Source: Clostridiales bacterium (GTDB taxonomy: Bacteria; Bacillota; Clostridia; Oscillospirales; Acutalibacteraceae). From it: a stretch of 27,237 bases of DNA. Positions 15,987 to 22,960 of this stretch are shown here, one piece after another. The notes under the pieces were generated by a model, which was not told the origin of the DNA, did not search any database, and worked only from the letters and a program-made list of their open reading frames with translations. The DNA lies in the NCBI GenBank assembly GCA_012522615.1, contig JAAYKB010000004.1:1-27237 (forward strand). The letters run 5' to 3'. Position 1 is the stretch's first letter. Each line of letters begins with the position of its first letter. The position numbers and the translations under genes are program-made.

Positions 15987-16630
15987 CGGCCTTTCTTGGC
16001 TTCCCTGCCTTTTTCAAACTTGCCGCCGTCAAGTGCGGTCAGTTGTGTCCGCGGTTTTTTAATAACGCTTTTGCCCATCAGTATATCCGGCTTGCCGATT
16101 CCGTTGGCGTCGGGAATCACACCGATAATTGTATAGCCGCATTTTAAATAAAATTCATAGGAATGGCGTTTGCGGCACACAATATTAGCGATTCTGCCTC
16201 CGGTGTTGTCATAAAGGTCGACATTAGAAAGACTGGTGGAGCCGTTTAAATCATCCGTGCCGAGGATTATAGTCAGCGCACCGCGCGAGGACGCCTCTTT
16301 TTCAAGCGCTTTTACGAGCTTCCGCCCGATTCCGTGACCCCGGTTGGCTTTTTTGACAACAAGGGGATGAAGCTCCCAGACGATTCCGTCATAGTCGGGA
16401 AGACCGCCGACAAGCCCGACGACCGTGTCCTTTTCGTCAAAAGCGCAAAGACAGACACGGTTGGGCGACAGCAATGTGTTAATAACGGCGCGCGCAATCT
16501 CCATTGCGGGCCAAAGCTCCGGATTTTCCAAAAGCAGCTCGGCCGCCTGCCTTCTGTGCTTTCGGCTTTGTCTGTCAAGCTGTCTGATATGTACCTTCAT
16601 GGCTTTACTCATCCTCATGGCGTTGTTCAT
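15983..16630 (-). CDS. GNAT acetyltransferase resembling aminoglycoside 6'-N-acetyltransferase
   Basis: The protein has up to 215 residues and the GNAT fold: an acetyl-CoA loop RGHGIGRKLVKALE (about 97-110) after the strand WELHPLVV, and the C-terminal segment HSYEFYLKCGYTIIGVIPDANGIGKPDILM. The combination of WELHPLVV, LGTDD with TSLS, and PDANGxGKPDI is characteristic of the AAC(6') group that acetylates aminoglycosides. Whether this protein gives resistance or acetylates something else cannot be judged. Three in-frame ATGs (residues 1, 6 and 11) have no clear ribosome binding site, so the start is uncertain. The basic tail after residue 190 (KKPRTQLTALDGGKFEKGREAKKGR) is unusual and ends in the terminator. 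Confidence 0.85.
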   Translation of the reverse strand: MNNAMRMSKAMKVHIRQLDRQSRKHRRQAAELLLENPELWPAMEIARAVINTLLSPNRVCLCAFDEKDTVVGLVGGLPDYDGIVWELHPLVVKKANRGHGIGRKLVKALEKEASSRGALTIILGTDDLNGSTSLSNVDLYDNTGGRIANIVCRKRHSYEFYLKCGYTIIGVIPDANGIGKPDILMGKSVIKKPRTQLTALDGGKFEKGREAKKGR

Positions 16631-16963
16631 TAATATTATCGGTACAAACCTTCTCTTTTTAATTAAAAAATTTAATAAGTTTAACGCTTCAATAAACAGT
16701 ATACCATTAAACAGCCTAAATGTATGTTTCTAAATTAAAAATCAATAAAAAAAGTAAAATCATACAAAAACGGTGGGATATTCGTTAATAGTATTATCAT
16801 ATCATCTGATTGACATACAGTTGGTATAATTATATAATAATCTTCAATTATCTTATAAGCAAATTATGGCTTTATGTTAAAACAGAATAGGTAAACTTAA
16901 TAATAGATACAAATATGGAATTATTTCAATTCTTTTGCCGACGGCAGAAAGGGATGGCGCAAA
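16631..16963. other. Intergenic region upstream of the electron-transfer operon
   Basis: This 333-bp, strongly AT-rich stretch separates the divergent acetyltransferase and ndh2 genes. Apart from the consensus promoter at 16810-16838 and the ndh2 ribosome binding site (AGAAAGGGA, 16946-16954) nothing specific is seen. The leader of about 118 bases has no recognisable FMN riboswitch and no strong hairpin. Confidence 0.65.
16810..16838 (+). promoter_or_regulatory. Perfect-consensus promoter of the FLEET operon
   Basis: TTGACA (16810-16815) and TATAAT (16833-16838) are separated by 17 bp, matching the sigma-A consensus at all twelve positions. A second TATAAT (16825-16830) lies 2 bp upstream. 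The promoter implies strong expression unless a repressor intervenes; start of transcription is near 16845. Confidence 0.8.
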
Positions 16964-18976
16964 ATGCAAAATGTCCGCACCAACGTTCTGATTATCGGGG
17001 CAGGATATGCCGGAATCATTACAGCCAAAAAGCTGGCCAAGAGGTTTAAAAATCAAAAGGATGTCAGCATAACCATTGTTGATAAAAATCCCTTTCATAC
17101 CATGCTGACAGAGCTGCATGAGGTGGCCGCCAATCGGGTCGAGGAAGACAGCATCAAGCTGAGCCTCAAAAAGATATTTGCCGGCAGGAATGTGAGTGTC
17201 AAGCTGGATGTCATCCGGAATATCGACTTCAGAAACAAGACCGCGATAGGGCAGGCAGAGAACTATGCCTATGACTATCTGGTCATAGCGGCGGGTTCGC
17301 GCCCCACCTTCTTTGATGTTGCGGGCGCAGAGGAACACGCATTTAAGCTTTGGTCATACGACGACGCGGTAATATTAAGAGATTATATCCACGACTGCTT
17401 CCGCAAGGCTTCCCGCGAGATCAATCCCGACGAAAAGAAGAAGCTGCTCTCCTTTTTTGTTGTCGGAGCCGGCTTTACGGGAACCGAAATGATAGGGGAG
17501 CTGGCGGAATATGTGCCGATACTCTGCGAGGAATTTGAGATAGACAGATCGCTTGTCACCCTGCATGTCGCCGACATTCTGCCGAGGGTTATACCGACCC
17601 TGCCCGAAAAGCTGTCCGCCAAGGTAGAAAGACGAATCAGAAAAAGGGGCGTCAATCTGTATCTCGATACAAATGTCGAAAAGATAGGAAAGGATTTTAT
17701 CGAGCTCAAAAAGGACGGAGATTCAAACGTTATCGCTACAAAAACCGTGATATGGGCGGCCGGAACCCAAAGCTCAAAGATTACCGAAACGGCAGCCGAA
17801 ATACTGCCCGCGGGAGAAAGAAAACGGCTCGAAACCGACGGATTTCTCAGGTCTGTCGGCGACCAAAGCGTTTTTGTGGTAGGGGACAACCTCTGTTATA
17901 CGCCGGAGGGAGAGAGCTCGCCGGTGCCGCAGATTGTGGAAAACTGCGAACAGAGCGCCGGGGTTGCCGCACATAACATTGCGTGCGCCATAACCGGCAA
18001 GGGCGAGATGAAGCAGTACAATCCGAAATTCCACGGAATCATGGTGAGTGTAGGCGGGCGTTACGGTGTTGCCTACGTAGGAACCGCAAAACGCAAATTC
18101 AGACTGCCGTCCTTCCTCGCGATGATCTCAAAACACTTTATAAATATTATCTATTTCATTCAGGTGCTGGGCTGGAACAAGGTTTTCAGCTACCTCAAGC
18201 ACGAGTTTTTCACCATCCGAAACAACCGCAGCTTTGTCGGCGGGCATTTCTCGAACAAGACCCCGAGCTTCCTTCTGGTGCCGCTAAGGCTGTGGCTCGG
18301 CGCCGTATGGGTGTTCGAGGGGGTTATGAAGATTGTTGACAACTGGCTCACACAGGCAAAGCTGACCGGATTCTTCGGGGGGGCCAACGCGTGGTATGAT
18401 TCGATTCTGAAGGGTATATCAAACACGGGGGATGGCGCGTCGACCGCTACTCCGGCGGCCGCTGCCGCAGACGCGGTATCGACGGCAACCCAAGCCGCCG
18501 CAAACGGCGTTTCGGAAGCGGTGGGCCAGGTACTGATAAACTTTGACTTCCTTGGGCTGTTCAAGATAATATTTGTGAGCGGTAGGGAGCTTGCCGGCTC
18601 CAAGCTGGAGGACCTTGCTTTCAAGCTGGATGTCCCGCTTATAAACTGGTTTGTGGATAAGGTGATACTGCCGAACGATACCCTCCAGCTTGTGATGCAG
18701 ATTTTCATTGTCGCCGCCGAGATACTGATAGGTCTTTCGCTTATCGGCGGTTTGTTCACCACCCCGTCCTCGGCCTTTTCACTGGTTTTGCTATTCATGT
18801 TCGCATGCACGACAGGCCTGTATCTCGGCACCACCTTCTGGATGATATTCGCCGCCGTTGCCCTGTTGATTGGCGCGGGCAGGATATTCGGACTTGATTA
18901 TTACGTCTATCCCTTCCTGAAAAAGCGGTGGAAGAGCCTGCCGCTTGTGAGGAAGTCATATTTGTACAATGATTAA
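16964..18976 (+). CDS. ndh2: Type II NADH dehydrogenase of extracellular electron transfer, with membrane C-terminus
   Basis: This 670-residue protein has an NDH-2 flavoprotein module (1-430) joined to a membrane domain. The FAD-binding GAGYAG (12-17), NADH-binding GAGFTGTE (168-175) and FAD motif VFVVGDN (303-309) are all present. Transmembrane segments are predicted near 436-456, 575-597, 603-621 and 623-643, a DoxX-like arrangement. Between the first and second lies a soluble insert of about 110 residues with an Ala-rich, low-complexity stretch (491-521). Respiratory NDH-2 enzymes are about 400-450 residues; the long membrane C-terminus is the mark of the Listeria FLEET Ndh2. It would pass electrons from NADH to demethylmenaquinone. 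AGAAAGGGA precedes the ATG; the 3' end overlaps dmkB by 8 bp. Confidence 0.93.
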   Translation: MQNVRTNVLIIGAGYAGIITAKKLAKRFKNQKDVSITIVDKNPFHTMLTELHEVAANRVEEDSIKLSLKKIFAGRNVSVKLDVIRNIDFRNKTAIGQAENYAYDYLVIAAGSRPTFFDVAGAEEHAFKLWSYDDAVILRDYIHDCFRKASREINPDEKKKLLSFFVVGAGFTGTEMIGELAEYVPILCEEFEIDRSLVTLHVADILPRVIPTLPEKLSAKVERRIRKRGVNLYLDTNVEKIGKDFIELKKDGDSNVIATKTVIWAAGTQSSKITETAAEILPAGERKRLETDGFLRSVGDQSVFVVGDNLCYTPEGESSPVPQIVENCEQSAGVAAHNIACAITGKGEMKQYNPKFHGIMVSVGGRYGVAYVGTAKRKFRLPSFLAMISKHFINIIYFIQVLGWNKVFSYLKHEFFTIRNNRSFVGGHFSNKTPSFLLVPLRLWLGAVWVFEGVMKIVDNWLTQAKLTGFFGGANAWYDSILKGISNTGDGASTATPAAAAADAVSTATQAAANGVSEAVGQVLINFDFLGLFKIIFVSGRELAGSKLEDLAFKLDVPLINWFVDKVILPNDTLQLVMQIFIVAAEILIGLSLIGGLFTTPSSAFSLVLLFMFACTTGLYLGTTFWMIFAAVALLIGAGRIFGLDYYVYPFLKKRWKSLPLVRKSYLYND

Positions 18977-19955
18977 GGTGAATACAGGCGAAATGCCCAT
19001 GGACTTTGAAAAAAGCTTTGAAACGGTCAGGCGAGAGCTTGAAAAAGCCCTGCTCAGCGCGCCCAAGATGGTTCGCGCGCAGACCGAACATTTGTCGAAA
19101 TCGAGGGGCAAGTTCATCCGCGCGGCCTCTCTGCTTGCCTGCGCCGAGGATAATCGGGGGAATATCGACCCCGACGCGGTAAGGCTTGCGGTATCGATTG
19201 AGCTGCTGCATCTTGCAACCCTTGTGCATGACGACGTGATTGACGACGCCGATATGCGTCGCGGACAGCCGACGGTTCACAGGAAATTCGGGAAGCATGC
19301 CGCGGTGATAGGAGGGGATTATCTGTTCTGCATGGCGCTGAAGGTCTCCTCGGACGTGAGGCACAAGGAAGAATATCTCGACTATGGCCTTCCGGATTAT
19401 ATGGGCAGGGTTTGTCTCGGCGAGCTTCGGCAGAATATGAACAACCGGAATTTCAATATGTCGGTAATCGAATATCTGCGGATTATTTCGGGAAAGACGG
19501 CCGCCCTGTTCGAGGCCGGATTCCATGCGGGGGCAATGCTCTGCGACGATGCAAAAAATCAGGCGCGTCTGTATTCCCGTCTGGGATATTATACAGGTAT
19601 GATATTCCAGCTTACGGACGACTGCATTGACTATGAGCTTTCGCAGGAGAGGGCGAAAAAGCCTGTTTTGTCCGACTTCGAGCAGGGGGTAATCACCCTG
19701 CCGCTGCTATATACATTCAGAAAAGACCCGGCCTTTTTGAAAAAAGTCAAAACCGAAAAGATATCAAAGAAGGAAATCAACGAGAAGGTTCATGCGGCGG
19801 GCGGGGTTGCCTATACCCGTTCGGTATCCCGCAGGTATTATGAAAAGGCGGGCAGGATTATAGATAAACTCGACGCGAGCCGTGAGAAAAAAGAAAGGCT
19901 GACCTCCATTCTCGAAAAAGCCTATAAAGGATTGGGTGTGACCGGAGTTGTTTAA
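18969..19955 (+). CDS. dmkB: Polyprenyl diphosphate synthase (DmkB-type)
   Basis: This 328-residue trans-prenyltransferase builds the isoprenoid tail for the quinone. Both Asp-rich motifs are intact: DDVIDDADMRRG (about 86-97) and DDCIDYE (about 217-223). The FxxK-type motif SRGKFIRAASLLAC near residue 45 also fits. Its place between ndh2 and the UbiA prenyltransferase makes it the FLEET DmkB, which supplies the tail for a dedicated demethylmenaquinone pool. The ATG at 18969 overlaps the end of ndh2. In-frame ATGs at 18993 and 18999 are possible alternatives because AAGGTG lies just upstream of them. Chain length cannot be read with certainty. Confidence 0.91.
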   Translation: MIKVNTGEMPMDFEKSFETVRRELEKALLSAPKMVRAQTEHLSKSRGKFIRAASLLACAEDNRGNIDPDAVRLAVSIELLHLATLVHDDVIDDADMRRGQPTVHRKFGKHAAVIGGDYLFCMALKVSSDVRHKEEYLDYGLPDYMGRVCLGELRQNMNNRNFNMSVIEYLRIISGKTAALFEAGFHAGAMLCDDAKNQARLYSRLGYYTGMIFQLTDDCIDYELSQERAKKPVLSDFEQGVITLPLLYTFRKDPAFLKKVKTEKISKKEINEKVHAAGGVAYTRSVSRRYYEKAGRIIDKLDASREKKERLTSILEKAYKGLGVTGVV

Positions 19956-20862
19956 ACGGTTTTTGAGCTATGTCGAGATTAAGACCAAGATAACCAGTGT
20001 TTTTGCCTTTCTGATGACGCTGGCATACCTGTTTTCAATCGGCCGGAGCATCAATCTTGACAAAACCCTGATATTTTTCGCCGCCATGTTCCTTTTTGAC
20101 CTGACGACCACCGCCATAAACAACTATGTCGACACCAAAACCAACGATCAGGTTTTGCAGTTCGGGCGGAAGACGGCGTTTGCGATAATCATCATGCTGT
20201 TTACGTTAAGCGCCGCGCTGGGGCTGTATCTCGCGTATATCACCGACGTGGTTGTGCTGATTCTGGGCGGACTCTGCTTTCTCTGCGGGGTGTTTTACAC
20301 CTACGGTCCGATTCCTATTTCAAGACAGCCTCTGGGCGAATTGTTTTCGGGACTTTTTTACGGCGTCCTGATTCCCTTTTTAATTCTCTACATCAACATG
20401 CCTGAGGGCACCTATCTCACCCTTGGGTATTCAACGGAAGTTATCAAACTGTCGGTTAACATCCGGCCCGTAATCACAGTGCTGCTGCTTTCGGCCGCTC
20501 CCTTTTGCACCACCGCCAATATCATGCTGGCAAACAACATCTGCGACCTCGAAAAGGACATCGCAGTCAGAAGACACACCCTGCCGTATTATATCGGGCG
20601 CAAGGCGCTGTATCTTTTTGCCGCCCTTTATTATCTGGTCTACCTGTCGGTGGTTGTGATGGTGGTGTTCGGGATGCTCTCTCCCGTAAGCCTTTTATTG
20701 CTCGTGACCCTGATTCCGGTTCAGAAAAATATAAACCTATTTTTTAAAAAGCAGGAAAAGGCGACAACCTTTATCACATCGATTAAAAATTATGTTATTA
20801 TAATGGCGACCGACTGCCTGCTGATTTTTATAAGCGGCTTTCTCGGACGCACTCCTAATTGA
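19948..20862 (+). CDS. dmkA: UbiA-family prenyltransferase (DmkA-type)
   Basis: This membrane protein of 304 residues, with about eight or nine helices, attaches the polyprenyl tail to 1,4-dihydroxy-2-naphthoate to make demethylmenaquinone. The two UbiA Asp motifs are seen as NNYVDTKTND (about 52-61) and NNICDLEKDIAVRRHTLP (about 195-212). The start is a TTG at 19948 that overlaps the dmkB stop; it fits the expected N-terminus (FLSYVEIKTKITSV), but its GGAG is too close, so a TTG at 19963 is an alternative. The inferred job is to provide a quinone pool for extracellular electron transfer separate from any menaquinone made by MenA. Confidence 0.9.
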   Translation: MFKRFLSYVEIKTKITSVFAFLMTLAYLFSIGRSINLDKTLIFFAAMFLFDLTTTAINNYVDTKTNDQVLQFGRKTAFAIIIMLFTLSAALGLYLAYITDVVVLILGGLCFLCGVFYTYGPIPISRQPLGELFSGLFYGVLIPFLILYINMPEGTYLTLGYSTEVIKLSVNIRPVITVLLLSAAPFCTTANIMLANNICDLEKDIAVRRHTLPYYIGRKALYLFAALYYLVYLSVVVMVVFGMLSPVSLLLLVTLIPVQKNINLFFKKQEKATTFITSIKNYVIIMATDCLLIFISGFLGRTPN

Positions 20863-20892
20863 GAATACAGGTCGGCTTTGAGGAATGAGCCT

Positions 20893-21282
20893 ATGAGGTT
20901 TTTTAAAAGGACGGATATCATAATCGTGTCGTCAATCCTGCTTATCAGCCTTGCTATCTGGGTTTTTTACGGGCTTTTTTATGCGGATACCCCGGTGATG
21001 GCCGAGATATATTATGAATCAAGGCTGGTCGAAAGGGTTGACCTCGGCAAAAACGAGGACAGGGTTTTCACCATCCCGCAAAACGAGCATGTCGTATTTC
21101 GTGTTTTTCGGGACGGCAGCATTTGTTTTGAAGAATCCGATTGCAGGGACAGGATATGTATCAGGTCGGGGAAGCTTAAAACCGTGGGGCAAAGCGCCGC
21201 CTGCCTTCCCAATAAAATAATATTGAAGATAGTCAGAAAAGACAGATATTCAAAGGACGATCCGGATATCATAATCGGCTAA
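20893..21282 (+). CDS. eetA: EetA-like NusG domain II protein
   Basis: The protein of 129 residues has one N-terminal membrane helix (about 9-29) and an extracytoplasmic NusG domain II. The hallmark is DCRDRICIRSGK...GQSAACLPNKIIL, with Cys84, Cys89 and Cys104. In Listeria, EetA has this architecture and is needed with EetB to move electrons from the quinone to surface flavin acceptors; the mechanism is not settled. The three conserved cysteines invite a redox or cofactor role, which is my inference. The ATG at 20893 is chosen because GAGGA lies 8-9 bp before it; the frame also opens at a TTG at 20878. It lies between dmkA and eetB. Confidence 0.88.
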   Translation: MRFFKRTDIIIVSSILLISLAIWVFYGLFYADTPVMAEIYYESRLVERVDLGKNEDRVFTIPQNEHVVFRVFRDGSICFEESDCRDRICIRSGKLKTVGQSAACLPNKIILKIVRKDRYSKDDPDIIIG

Positions 21283-21296
21283 GGAATGGACTGCTT

Positions 21297-21848
21297 ATGA
21301 AGGAAAAAACTATTATACGCCCCGCGGATATTTCGGTGCCCAAAACGCAAAAACTAATAAGGCTTGTTCTCACGGGCCTGTTATTTGCGGCGGCCGTCGT
21401 CCTGACGATTGTCGAGGACTTCCTGCAGCTCCCGACTCCCGCCCCCTTTGTGAAAATCGGGCTGTCCAATATCGTTGTGATGTACACCCTGTTTTTCCTC
21501 GGCAAAAGGGAGGCGTATCTGGTCGGTGTGCTCAAGGCGCTGTTTGTCTTTATCACAAGAGGAATGGTCGCGGGGATATTAAGCCTTGGCGGCGGGGTGC
21601 TGTCGATAACCGTTATGGTTCTGCTGATGATAGTTTTCAAGGAGCATATATCCTATTTTATACTCAGCATTGCGGGGGCGGTGTTTCACAATCTGGGTCA
21701 GCTGGCGGCGGTTTCTCTGCTTTACACCAACATGCTGTTTATCGTCCATCTTCCGATACTGCTGATTTCTGGGGTGGTTGCGGGAACCGTGACAGCCACA
21801 CTTCTGAGAGTATTCTTACCCGCTTTTAAAAAGCTGGGTTTGGGATAA
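21297..21848 (+). CDS. eetB: EetB-like Gx-transporter family membrane protein
   Basis: The protein of 183 residues has five or six hydrophobic helices after a short cytosolic N-terminus. It belongs to the family historically annotated as heptaprenyl diphosphate synthase component I (Gx transporter), with the typical PAPFVKIGLSNIVVMYTLFFLGKREAYLVG near residues 47-76. Beside EetA it matches EetB of the Listeria system. That family is related to ECF-type substrate-binding membrane components, so an older annotation as a prenyl synthase subunit would probably be misleading, because dmkB already supplies a complete synthase. AAGGAA lies upstream of the ATG, and the gap to eetA is 14 bp. Confidence 0.88.
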   Translation: MKEKTIIRPADISVPKTQKLIRLVLTGLLFAAAVVLTIVEDFLQLPTPAPFVKIGLSNIVVMYTLFFLGKREAYLVGVLKALFVFITRGMVAGILSLGGGVLSITVMVLLMIVFKEHISYFILSIAGAVFHNLGQLAAVSLLYTNMLFIVHLPILLISGVVAGTVTATLLRVFLPAFKKLGLG

Positions 21849-21854
21849 ACCTAT

Positions 21855-21872
21855 CTCGCGGCAAACCGCGGG
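21855..21872 (+). other. Small GC-rich hairpin between eetB and pplA
   Basis: CTCGCGG-CAAA-CCGCGGG can form a 7-pair stem (one G-T pair) with a 4-base loop in the 56-bp gap before pplA. It lacks a U-tract, so it may be an RNA processing or stability element rather than a terminator. A high level of the lipoprotein relative to the membrane proteins would fit this. Confidence 0.3.
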
Positions 21873-21904
21873 GAGTTTATAGTTAAAGAAAGAGAGGTAA
21901 AGCG

Positions 21905-22912
21905 ATGAAAAGAATCTTAGCGCTCGCGGCGGCAACAATTCTTGCCGCAACATTTGTATCCGGATGTAAAAAAGAGGACTCGCAAGCCGACGTCAAAACC
22001 GGTCTGGGGGTAGTTACCACAATTTCAAAATCGACAGATGTCAAGGAGGGCACAGGGGTTGCCCAGGTTGATTCGGTGGCCGCCGCGGTTACGGTCGACA
22101 AGGACGGCAGGATTGTGAAATGCGTCATTGATTCTGCCCAGACAAGGATAAACTTCGACGCGACAGGAAAGATTACCACCCCGCTTGATACCGGGTTCAA
22201 AACCAAGAACGAGCTTGGCGCAGAATACGGTATGAAAAAGGCATCGGGTATCGGCAAGGAGTGGAACGAACAAGCTGCGGCGTTCGCAAAGTATGTGGAG
22301 GGCAAAACCGCGAACGAGATTGCCGCAATCGCTGTGGATGAGAGCAAGCATCCCACGGGCGCGGATTTGACCGCTTCGGTGACAATGTCTGTCGGCGACC
22401 ATATCGAAGCCGTCAAAAAGGCGATTGATAATGCAAAGAATCTGGGGGCAAAGGGTTCTGACAAGCTCGGTCTCGGCATTGTGACAACCATTGGCAACTC
22501 AAAGGACGCAAGCGGTACCGAGAACGGAGTCGCGCAGGCGTATTCAACCTATGCCGTCACCACCGCCGACAAGGACGGGAAGATTACAAGCAGTGTTATC
22601 GACGCCTCGCAGACCAATGTAAACTTTGACGCAACCGGAAAGATCAAATCGGATTTGAATGCCGTGCAGAAGACCAAAAACGAGTTGGGCGACGCTTATA
22701 ATATGAAAAAGGTGTCGGGTATCGGCAAGGAATGGAACGAACAGGCCGCCGCGTTCGCAAAATATGTGGTCGGCAAGAAGGCCGGCGAATTAGACTCAAT
22801 CGCGGTCGACGATGCGGGTCATCCGACAGGCTCGGATCTCAAATCATCGGTTACGGTTGCAATCGGCGATTTTATCAATGTTGTCAAAAAGGCGGCAGCC
22901 GGAGCGAAATAA
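21905..22912 (+). CDS. pplA: PplA-like lipoprotein with two FMN-binding domains
   Basis: This 335-residue surface lipoprotein has a signal peptide (1-20), lipobox VSGC with Cys21, a short linker, and two tandem FMN-binding domains (about 33-175 and 190-332). Each has a candidate flavinylation threonine in DLTASVT (Thr160) and DLKSSVT (Thr317), exactly 157 residues apart. In Listeria, PplA carries covalently bound FMN on such threonines and is the terminal electron carrier to extracellular acceptors such as ferric iron. The motif here has SVT where the usual ApbE target has GAT, in both domains. AGAGAGG precedes the ATG. The modifying enzyme is encoded next. Confidence 0.92.
   Translation: MKRILALAAATILAATFVSGCKKEDSQADVKTGLGVVTTISKSTDVKEGTGVAQVDSVAAAVTVDKDGRIVKCVIDSAQTRINFDATGKITTPLDTGFKTKNELGAEYGMKKASGIGKEWNEQAAAFAKYVEGKTANEIAAIAVDESKHPTGADLTASVTMSVGDHIEAVKKAIDNAKNLGAKGSDKLGLGIVTTIGNSKDASGTENGVAQAYSTYAVTTADKDGKITSSVIDASQTNVNFDATGKIKSDLNAVQKTKNELGDAYNMKKVSGIGKEWNEQAAAFAKYVVGKKAGELDSIAVDDAGHPTGSDLKSSVTVAIGDFINVVKKAAAGAK
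22001..22429 (+). repeat. pplA: pplA internal duplication, copy 1
   Basis: This encodes the first FMN-binding domain. Copy 2 lies 471 bp downstream. The best-conserved block (22232-22297, coding from MKKASGIGKEWNEQ onward) differs from its partner (22703-22768) at 7 of 66 bases, and in protein 21 of 22 residues agree. Confidence 0.85.
22472..22900 (+). repeat. pplA: pplA internal duplication, copy 2
   Basis: This encodes the second FMN-binding domain, in the same order and spacing as copy 1. Its GIVTTIGNS, VNFDATGKI and KTKNELG segments repeat copy 1 almost word for word, showing an intragenic tandem duplication. Confidence 0.85.
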
Positions 22913-22960
22913 TTGATTTATACAAATACGGGCAGGCATCGGCATGTACCGGGAGGCGTT

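Noticed and set aside
16845..16963. Possible FMN riboswitch in the leader of the flavin-dependent operon
   Set aside because: The conserved FMN aptamer blocks are absent and the leader is plain AT-rich sequence.
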